From NCBI GenBank assembly GCA_028720205.1, contig JAQYLE010000004.1:1-64000 (forward strand): a DNA stretch of 64,000 nucleotides, read 5' to 3'. Shown here one piece after another: positions 1-5,903 of the stretch (positions are counted from its first letter, which is position 1; the number at the start of each line of letters is the position of its first letter). The DNA is from Clostridia bacterium. Lineage in GTDB: Bacteria > Bacillota > Clostridia > Christensenellales > Borkfalkiaceae. A model generated the notes under the pieces. The model was not told the origin of the DNA and did not search any database. It saw nothing but the letters and a program-made list of their open reading frames with translations. A program made the translations under genes and the position numbers.

Positions 1-1
1 G

Positions 2-442
2 ATGGGCAATATGACGCTTGCCCCCATAGATCTGAAACTGAAAACCAAAGAAGAGGCGGAACAAAAAGCAACGGAACTTTTAAAACGCATCGGTCTGGAA
101 GATAAAAAAGACTCTTACCCCTCCACCTTATCGGGCGGACAGAAACAGCGCATCGCCATCGTACGAGCGTTGATGATGGATCCGGACGTGCTATTATTTG
201 ACGAACCCACTTCCGCGCTGGACCCCGAAATGGTGGGCGAAGTGCTCGCTTTAATGAAAGAACTTGCCGCCGAGGGCATGACCATGGTGGTGGTGACGCA
301 CGAAATGGGCTTTGCCCGCGAAGTGGCTTCGCGCGTGCTGTTTATGGACGAAGGCGTAATTAAAGAAGAAAACGAACCTAAGGAATTTTTCACCCACCCC
401 AAAGACGAGCGGTTGAAAGAATTTTTATCGAAAGTACTTTAA
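2..442 (+). CDS. Polar amino-acid ABC transporter ATP-binding protein, C-terminal part
   Basis: This is the C-terminal ~146 residues of a GlnQ/HisP-type ATPase that energises uptake of a polar amino acid at the cytoplasmic face of the membrane. Visible motifs are the ABC signature LSGGQKQR, Walker [14 protein letters not shown], the D-loop and the switch histidine in [10 protein letters not shown]. The MGFA run after the switch His and the ending around [14 protein letters not shown] are typical of the polar amino-acid family. Walker A and the Q-loop are missing because the gene enters from the left window edge; the family is normally about 240 aa. The first ATG in the frame is internal, not a real start. 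Substrate cannot be told from this part. Confidence 0.9.
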   Translation: MGNMTLAPIDLKLKTKEEAEQKATELLKRIGLEDKKDSYPSTLSGGQKQRIAIVRALMMDPDVLLFDEPTSALDPEMVGEVLALMKELAAEGMTMVVVTHEMGFAREVASRVLFMDEGVIKEENEPKEFFTHPKDERLKEFLSKVL

Positions 443-456
443 ATAATCCCTTTAAA

Positions 457-499
457 ATAAAAAAGGTTGCTCGCTTTACTTGCGGAGCAGCCTTTTTTA
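457..499. terminator. Bidirectional intrinsic terminator
   Basis: An imperfect hairpin (GGTTGCTCGC / GCGGAGCAGCC, one G-U pair and one bulge) is flanked by an A-run on the left and six T on the right. It sits between the convergent ABC ATPase gene (plus) and the ATPase gene ending at 523 (minus), and can serve both. Confidence 0.8.
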
Positions 500-522
500 T
501 ATCGCTCATCGATTATAAACGT

Positions 523-885
523 CTATTTTATGATTACTTCAACGCGAATAACCCCGTCTTCCGAAACGCTGCACGTTTCACTGTAACTTTTCACAAGAAA
601 CAGTCCCCTTCCGCCTTCGGCATAAACGTCGGCGCAGGAGGCTTGCTGCGGAGGCAAAAACGCGGGTTCGCAACGCACCGTGAGAACGGCGCGTTCGCCG
701 CGTACCGCGCACGAAACGCACGCGCTTCCGCCCGCCGTGTGTTGCAGTACGTTGCTGACCAGTTCGCTTACGATCAGTTTACTCTTAAACACCCCTTCTT
801 CGCATGCGCCCGACTCAGAAAGAAGAGAAGAAAGTTCGCGCAGGGCAGTATGCAGTTGTTCGAACGTTTCGATTTCTTCTATCAT
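523..885 (-). CDS. RsbW/SpoIIAB-like GHKL ATPase (probable anti-sigma kinase)
   Basis: A 120-aa protein of the histidine-kinase-like ATPase (GHKL) fold used by anti-sigma serine kinases. The N-box is intact (SELVSNVLQHT, Glu41 and Asn45), and the glycine box is visible as GGRGLFLVKSY (about 91-101). Known RsbW/SpoIIAB proteins bind their sigma factor and phosphorylate a STAS antagonist; that role is inferred here from fold and position. It is the last gene of the rsbV-like / degenerate rsbW / sigma unit, 54 bp after the sigma gene. I see no Shine-Dalgarno site directly upstream of the ATG. In the B. subtilis sigB and spoIIA operons the kinase gene precedes the sigma gene; here the intact one follows it. 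A phosphatase-free regulator acting on another partner is also possible. Confidence 0.72.
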   Translation of the reverse strand: MIEEIETFEQLHTALRELSSLLSESGACEEGVFKSKLIVSELVSNVLQHTAGGSACVSCAVRGERAVLTVRCEPAFLPPQQASCADVYAEGGRGLFLVKSYSETCSVSEDGVIRVEVIIK

Positions 886-939
886 TGTTTTAATTAAAGC
901 GTTTTAATTCCGGCGCCGCTTTGTATCCTGCGGCAATTT

Positions 940-1674
940 TTACGCTTCCTTTAAAAATTCCTTTAATTTTGCAAGCACCTTACGTTCCAGACGGGATACG
1001 AACATCTGCGAAACGCCGAGTTTTTTTGCCGTTTCGCTTTGCGACAGACTTTCGAAAAAACGATAATTTACAAGTTTTCGCTCGGTTTCGCTCAGCGTTT
1101 TCATCGCGCTTTTCAACGCTTCGTTGTTTTCGAACCGCTCGTAGGTGGAATCGCTATCGGGTAATACGGCGTAGAGCGAATTATCGTTTTCGTCGTCGTT
1201 TTTCGCCATGGTGGAATCAAGCGAAATCGCATTACCGACTTCCAGCGCGCGCACCACGTCTTCTTCCGATAGCGCAAGCGCGGCGGCAATTTCTTTCACC
1301 GCGGGTTTTTTGCCCGTCCTGCCTTCGTAATCGGCGCAGAACGCGCGCACTTTGGCGTGTATTTCGCTGAGTTTCCTCGGCAGTTTCACCATGCGCGCCT
1401 TATCCCGGAAATAATTTTTAATCTCCCCCGCTATCGTAGGCGTGATAAACGTAGTAAACTGCATGTTCAGATCGGGATTGAATCGGTCGATTCCGCGCAG
1501 AAGCGCCAACGACGCCACTTGTTTTAAATCGTCGTAATCCACGCCCCGCCCCGTAAATTTTTTGGCGAGTATATCCGCTATGTACAGGTACCGTTCGGCA
1601 AGTTGATTGCGCAACTTTACGTCGCCTGTTCGCCTGTACTCGCGGAACAATTCCTCTTCATTCATTTCCGTCAT
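940..1674 (-). CDS. SigB/SigF/SigG-family RNA polymerase sigma factor
   Basis: A 244-aa group 3 sigma-70 factor. Region 2 is clear (YDDLKQVASLALLRGIDRF, then FTTFITPTIAGEIKNYFRD, the typical GEIK-RD block of SigB/SigF). Region 3 follows at about 105-150, and region 4 carries the helix-turn-helix SQSETAKKLGVSQMFVSRLE. It would direct RNA polymerase to a stress, envelope or developmental regulon. The gene lies 67 bp after a degenerate RsbW-like gene and is followed by an intact GHKL ATPase gene, so a partner switch probably controls it. The sequence does not tell SigB from a sporulation sigma: no sporulation gene is nearby, so I assign only the family. The Shine-Dalgarno site (GGAT) is weak. 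Confidence 0.9.
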   Translation of the reverse strand: MTEMNEEELFREYRRTGDVKLRNQLAERYLYIADILAKKFTGRGVDYDDLKQVASLALLRGIDRFNPDLNMQFTTFITPTIAGEIKNYFRDKARMVKLPRKLSEIHAKVRAFCADYEGRTGKKPAVKEIAAALALSEEDVVRALEVGNAISLDSTMAKNDDENDNSLYAVLPDSDSTYERFENNEALKSAMKTLSETERKLVNYRFFESLSQSETAKKLGVSQMFVSRLERKVLAKLKEFLKEA

Positions 1675-1741
1675 ATCGATTTATCCGAAGAATTATTTTT
1701 TCATGCCGCGCCGTGCGAAAGCGCAGAACCTTGCTGTGCGC

Positions 1742-2143
1742 TCACGCAAAAAAAGAAATTTCCGTAACCGCCGCGCCGTCTTTTTCCACATTACTCTCTT
1801 GCACCAGAGCGGCGAGCAAAGCAAACGATATTTCGTCCTCCGCCCCGCCTTGCGCGGCGTTTTTCGTTCGTCCGCCCAAACCGATAAGACGGCAACGCAT
1901 TTTTCCGCCTTCGCCCGTAAACGCAAACGATAACTTCGCCCGCGCGTAACCGTTGCGCTTCAACACAAGCAATCCTTCGGTAACGCAAACTTTCACGTCT
2001 TCCGTATAATCCACGTCTAACCCGCAGAGAGCGCAGATCCCGCCCGTCGTAAGCCGCACGGTGGTAAAAAAATCGTTTAAAAGCGGCAGTTCCGCCGTAA
2101 ATTCGTTATCGCGCTCCGCGCTTTCAGAAATTTCGTCTTTCAT
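1742..2143 (-). CDS. Degenerate RsbW-like protein (pseudokinase)
   Basis: This 133-aa protein sits where rsbW/spoIIAB sits in known operons: 2 bp after the STAS antagonist gene and before the sigma gene. It aligns by eye to RsbW: FFTTVRLTTGGICALCGLDVDY matches the start of the fold, and EDVKVCVTEGLLVLKRNGY lies where DIKIAVSEACTNVIxHAY is expected. The N-box Asn that coordinates Mg-ATP is Val60, and the G-box GxGLxL is replaced by EISFALLAALVQE. So it probably keeps the fold without ATP binding or kinase activity. It may still bind sigma or the antagonist. The start has GGAG overlapping the end of the preceding gene, which suggests translational coupling. Family assignment is by weak similarity and position. 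Confidence 0.55.
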   Translation of the reverse strand: MKDEISESAERDNEFTAELPLLNDFFTTVRLTTGGICALCGLDVDYTEDVKVCVTEGLLVLKRNGYARAKLSFAFTGEGGKMRCRLIGLGGRTKNAAQGGAEDEISFALLAALVQESNVEKDGAAVTEISFFA

Positions 2144-2145
2144 TT

Positions 2146-2454
2146 TTACGCGATCTCCATTATACTGTTCAGCGAGCAGATGAGAAACAGTTTTTTGATT
2201 TTCGGCTTTAAATTGATAAGAGACATTTTAAAGCCGTCCGTTTTTACCCGCTTTAAAATTTTAACGAAAGTACCCAGAGTGGTACTGTCGATAAAATCGA
2301 GTTCGGCGCAATCGAACACGATATTCGCCGCCCCCGCCGCATACGCCGCCAGAACGCCTTCGTAAAACGCGTCCGCATTGCCGGAATCCACCTCCCCCGA
2401 AAGCGCGATTTTTAAATTTCCGTTTTCTCTGCCGAGTATTTTCATCTCTTCCAT
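2146..2454 (-). CDS. STAS-domain anti-anti-sigma factor (RsbV/SpoIIAA-like)
   Basis: A 102-aa single STAS domain. The characteristic loop FIDSTTLGTFVKIL (Ser57/Thr58) corresponds to the D-S-S/T-G-L-G phosphorylation loop of RsbV and SpoIIAA, with Thr in place of the usual Gly before Leu. In the known scheme the unphosphorylated form sequesters the anti-sigma kinase and frees the sigma factor. It is the first gene of the module, with AAGGAG about 13 bp before the ATG. A palindrome lies further upstream at 2522-2537. The next gene starts 2 bp after the stop, so the two are co-translated or coupled. Confidence 0.85.
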   Translation of the reverse strand: MEEMKILGRENGNLKIALSGEVDSGNADAFYEGVLAAYAAGAANIVFDCAELDFIDSTTLGTFVKILKRVKTDGFKMSLINLKPKIKKLFLICSLNSIMEIA

Positions 2455-2521
2455 AATCCGCTAATTTCTCCTTTTCATTCGGATTTTTTCCCGTTCGGAC
2501 GTATTCTTTAAAATAAGGCTA

Positions 2522-2537
2522 CGTTTATTTATAAACG
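2522..2537. promoter_or_regulatory. Palindrome upstream of the sigma module
   Basis: CGTTTAT-TT-ATAAACG is a perfect inverted repeat in the 141-bp gap before the STAS gene. It is not followed by a T-run, so it looks more like an operator than a terminator. On the minus strand a GTTTAA-N14-GTTTAT arrangement overlaps it and faintly resembles a SigB-type promoter (GTTTAA...GGGTAT), which would allow autoregulation; this is weak. Confidence 0.25.
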
Positions 2538-2595
2538 CCGACTCGCCGTTTTAAACGCAGGCAGTCAGGCGCGCTGCGCTTACAAATGATATCCG

Positions 2596-3537
2596 CTATG
2601 CCAAAAAAACGTTTATTAAACTGCCTGCCGCCACCGAAACTACGTAGCAGACGGCGATTAAAATCAGATTTCTTTTCCATTCTTTGCCGTTTTTCAAAAG
2701 CACCACAAACCCCAGCCCGGCGTTAGCGCAAAGCCCTGCCACGCACGAACCGAAATACAGCCCGCCTTTTAAAAAGCATTGCGTAATCACCACGCTGGAA
2801 GCGCAGTTGGGTATCAACCCTATAAGAGCGGCGATAAACGGCTGCGCCGCCTTGCCGCGTTGCATAAAGCCGATGAATTTTTCTTCCGTCACCGCGTGTA
2901 CGATTGCGCCGAGCACAAAATTCACGATAAAGATAAACGCCGCCACCTGCAACGCATGCAACAACGGGCGCACGAAATAGGTCAGCCACGGCTTTCCCTC
3001 GTCGTGTTCTCTGCCGCACGAAGTACATTCTTCGTTTTCGCCCTTCGTAAAGAAATACTCGTGCGAATCCCCCGCGCCGGCGTTCGGATTAACGCGCATC
3101 GCTTCTCTTTCCGCCCCTTCGGCAAGCAACGGTTGCGAAAACTTCTTCTTAAACAGAAACGCCAAGCCGTCCGCAACGTATCCCGCTGAAACGCCGATCG
3201 CCATTTTTGCGATTATCAACGGCATTAAATGCCCCGCCGCCCCCTCGGAAAGCAAAATAACAAACGCCTCGTCGCTCGTCGACAAAAATATCGCCAACAG
3301 CGTGCCTACCGAGATAAATTTCTGTTCGTATAATTTCGCCGCCATCACGGAAAAACCGCATTGCGGAATCAATCCCGTGGCGCTGCCGATCAGCGGCCCC
3401 AACGCCCCTTTCAGGCGGGAATGCTCTTTATTTAAATTAGTTTTATGTTCGAGCAGTTCGATAATTACGTAAATCAGTACCAGGAACGGTAACAGTTTCA
3501 GCGTGTCGAAAAGCGCGTCAAAAAATACGTCAAGCAT
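2596..3537 (-). CDS. ArsP_2-type membrane permease (putative heavy-metal/manganese or arsenical exporter)
   Basis: A 313-aa polytopic membrane protein with two inverted-repeat-like halves. Each half carries a Pro-Cys core: LIPQCGFSVMAAKLY near residue 60 and LIPNCASSVVITQCF near residue 245. This pattern, with the segment FLSTSDEAFVILL, matches the putative permease family named ArsP_2 or putative manganese transporter. A cytoplasmic loop contains CTSCGREHDEG, a possible metal site. Substrate is not established for the family. AAGGA lies 6 bp before the ATG. The gene is 90 bp downstream of tsaD and co-directional with it; it may be in the same transcript, but no functional link is evident. 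Confidence 0.7.
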   Translation of the reverse strand: MLDVFFDALFDTLKLLPFLVLIYVIIELLEHKTNLNKEHSRLKGALGPLIGSATGLIPQCGFSVMAAKLYEQKFISVGTLLAIFLSTSDEAFVILLSEGAAGHLMPLIIAKMAIGVSAGYVADGLAFLFKKKFSQPLLAEGAEREAMRVNPNAGAGDSHEYFFTKGENEECTSCGREHDEGKPWLTYFVRPLLHALQVAAFIFIVNFVLGAIVHAVTEEKFIGFMQRGKAAQPFIAALIGLIPNCASSVVITQCFLKGGLYFGSCVAGLCANAGLGFVVLLKNGKEWKRNLILIAVCYVVSVAAGSLINVFLA

Positions 3538-3627
3538 ACGTTTTCCTTTTATTTGTTCGAAGCGTTACGCCTTTTATGCTTATAAACCGTAGTATATAAT
3601 AAATTGCGATGAAATTTCCGCGGCGTT

Positions 3628-4689
3628 TTATCCGATTTCCTCTTTCGCCACAAACGAAAGAGGAATCGACGCTTTCGCGTTCAGCGTAAGATCGGCGAAT
3701 ATGCCGTGCCGATAACAGATCAACCCTTCGGAAGCGATCATCGCGGCGTTATCCGTACAATAACGCTTTTCGGGCAACACAAGACGCAAGCCGTTTTTTG
3801 CGCATTCGGCGGCAAGCGTCTGGCGCAGATAATCGTTGGCGACCACGCCGCCGCCCGCCGTCACGGTATTTACGCGCTTTTCTTTTGCCGCCGCCACCGT
3901 CTTTTTCACCAGCACGTCCACCGCCGCTTTCTGAAACGACGCCGCGACGTCCGCTTTCGCAAACGTTTCGCCCTTTTGTTGCTTCGTATGGCAGTAATTG
4001 ATTACGGCGGTTTTCAAACCGCTGTACGAAAAATCGTATCCGCCGCCCCCTTTGAACATCTGCGGCAAAGGTATGTTCGCTCTGCCTTCCGCCGCGCATT
4101 TTTGTATATTCGGTCCGCCGGGATAGGGCAAGCCTAAAACGCGCGCCACCTTATCGAACGCTTCGCCCGCCGCGTCGTCTTTCGTGCCGCCGAGATAGGT
4201 AAACTCCGTTTCGCTCTGCGCGTATAAAATCGCGGTATGCCCGCCGCTTGCCAAAAGCGTAATAAACGGCGGCGTTAACGTTTCGTCGGCAAGATACGCC
4301 GCCGCCAGATGACCGCGGATATGATTTACGCCGATCAGCGGCTTTTGTAAAGCATAGGCAAACGCCTTGGCGAACGACACGCCTACCAACAGCGCGCCTA
4401 AAAGCCCCGCGCCGTACGTTACCGCCACCGCGTCGATTTTATCGGCGGAAATTCCCGCGTCGCTTATCGCCGCCGCCACCACTTTATCTATCGCGTCGAG
4501 GTGCGCGCGCGAAGCGATTTCCGGCACCACGCCGCCGTATAACGCCTGCACCGAAGCGGACGAGGAGATTACGTCGGATAGAATTTTCCTGCCGAAAATC
4601 ACCGCCGCCGCCGTTTCGTCGCACGAGGATTCTATGCCCAGAATCACGGGTTGTTTTTTCTGCGCCGAATGCGCCAATTCCTTCGACAT
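3628..4689 (-). CDS. tsaD: tRNA N6-adenosine threonylcarbamoyltransferase TsaD
   Basis: A 353-aa TsaD/Kae1/Gcp ATPase that, with TsaB and TsaE, transfers threonylcarbamoyl from TC-AMP to A37 of ANN-decoding tRNAs in the cytoplasm. Diagnostic motifs are ILGIESSCDETAAAV at the N-terminus, the metal-binding HIRGH (His123, His127), the glycine-rich LASGGHTAILY, and the C-terminal TDNAAMIA. Length is normal. The start lies 3 bp after the prfB stop (minus strand) with only an A-rich upstream stretch, so translation is probably coupled to prfB. TrmO, which methylates the product base t6A37, is encoded in this window at 56093, but in a separate unit. Confidence 0.96.
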   Translation of the reverse strand: MSKELAHSAQKKQPVILGIESSCDETAAAVIFGRKILSDVISSSASVQALYGGVVPEIASRAHLDAIDKVVAAAISDAGISADKIDAVAVTYGAGLLGALLVGVSFAKAFAYALQKPLIGVNHIRGHLAAAYLADETLTPPFITLLASGGHTAILYAQSETEFTYLGGTKDDAAGEAFDKVARVLGLPYPGGPNIQKCAAEGRANIPLPQMFKGGGGYDFSYSGLKTAVINYCHTKQQKGETFAKADVAASFQKAAVDVLVKKTVAAAKEKRVNTVTAGGGVVANDYLRQTLAAECAKNGLRLVLPEKRYCTDNAAMIASEGLICYRHGIFADLTLNAKASIPLSFVAKEEIG

Positions 4690-4692
4690 TTT

Positions 4693-5790
4693 TTATATCT
4701 TTTTCAGGTAATCGATGATAAAGCCCTGAATATCGCCGTCCATCACCGCCTGAATATCTCCTTTTTCATACCCTGTGCGGTGATCTTTCGCCATGGTGTA
4801 CGGGCAGAACACATAAGAACGGATCTGCGAGCCCCATTCTATCTTTTTCACGTCGCCCTTCATCGCGTCCGCCTCCGCCTGCCGCGCCTCTATCTTTTTT
4901 TCGAGGAGTTTGGAACGGAGCATGTTAAAACACATTTCCTTGTTTTGCAGTTGCGAGCGCTCGTTCTGGCACTGCACCACGATTCCCGTGGGAAAGTGCG
5001 TGATCCGTACGGCGGAAGCCACTTTGTTTACGTTCTGCCCGCCTGCGCCGCCCGAATGGTAAATATCGATGCGGATATCGTCGTCCTTGATTTCCACTTC
5101 GTTATCATCTTCCACTTCGGGCATCACTTCCAGCGAACAGAACGAAGTGTGCCGCCGTTTGTTTGCGTCGAACGGAGAAATACGCACCAGACGGTGCACG
5201 CCCATTTCCGCTTTTAAATAGCCGTAAGCGTTTTCGCCTTCCACGCGGAAATCCACGCTTTTAATGCCCGCTTCGTCGCCCGCTTCCCTATCGAGTTCGT
5301 ACACCTTGAACCCCATTTTCTCGCAGTAGCGGTTGTACATACGATACAGCATCGAGCACCAGTCGCACGCCTCCGTGCCGCCCGCGCCCGCATGCAACGA
5401 TAAAAGCGCGTTGTGCGAATCGTACGGTCCTTTGAGTATCGCGCGGATACGCATATCTTCTATATCTTTATCCGCCGCGGAAAGCATAGAATCGAGTTCG
5501 GAAATCAGACTTTCATCGCCTGTTTCTTCTATGAGATCTATCACTTCTTCCGCGTCGGAAAGGGCGGTTTCGCTTTTTTCGTACGCCGTAATTTTATTCT
5601 GAATATGCGAAATCTCCCGCCCGATTTTCGTAGAGCGTTCCAGATCCTGCCACACTTCCGGTTTTTCCTGTTCCGCTTTCAACCCTTCCAGTCTGGTCTT
5701 CTGATTCTCCAAATCAAGCGCGTACCCCGCTTCCGCGAGCACGCCGCGCATAGCCTGTATTTTTAATCTGTAATCGTCTGCTTTAAACAT
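4693..5790 (-). CDS. prfB: Peptide chain release factor 2
   Basis: A 365-aa class I release factor that reads UAA/UGA and triggers peptidyl-tRNA hydrolysis on the ribosome. The catalytic GGQ is at residues 250-252 (HSGGAGGQNVNK), and the stop-recognition tripeptide is SPF at 205-207, as expected for RF2 rather than RF1 (PxT). The frame is open throughout: at the position of the usual recoding site (LDL, near residue 26) there is CTT-GAT and no in-frame UGA. The familiar autoregulatory +1 frameshift is therefore absent. The Shine-Dalgarno site is weak (GGAAAGAG, about 13 bp away). It is followed directly by tsaD. Confidence 0.96.
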   Translation of the reverse strand: MFKADDYRLKIQAMRGVLAEAGYALDLENQKTRLEGLKAEQEKPEVWQDLERSTKIGREISHIQNKITAYEKSETALSDAEEVIDLIEETGDESLISELDSMLSAADKDIEDMRIRAILKGPYDSHNALLSLHAGAGGTEACDWCSMLYRMYNRYCEKMGFKVYELDREAGDEAGIKSVDFRVEGENAYGYLKAEMGVHRLVRISPFDANKRRHTSFCSLEVMPEVEDDNEVEIKDDDIRIDIYHSGGAGGQNVNKVASAVRITHFPTGIVVQCQNERSQLQNKEMCFNMLRSKLLEKKIEARQAEADAMKGDVKKIEWGSQIRSYVFCPYTMAKDHRTGYEKGDIQAVMDGDIQGFIIDYLKKI

Positions 5791-5851
5791 ATTTTATCGT
5801 TTTCTCTTTCCGTTGTTATCCCTTAAACGCTTTATATTTGCTATTCTTTTC

Positions 5852-5887
5852 AAAACGTTTCCTTTCGTCTTACGGCGAAAGGAAACG
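5852..5887 (-). terminator. Terminator after secA
   Basis: A perfect 12-bp stem (CGTTTCCTTTCG / CGAAAGGAAACG, loop of 8) lies between the secA stop and the prfB start. On the minus strand it is followed by TTTT. The short T-run makes termination likely but perhaps incomplete, which would let some secA transcripts run into prfB-tsaD. Confidence 0.65.
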
Positions 5888-5903
5888 ACTTCAACGGAAA
5901 CGT

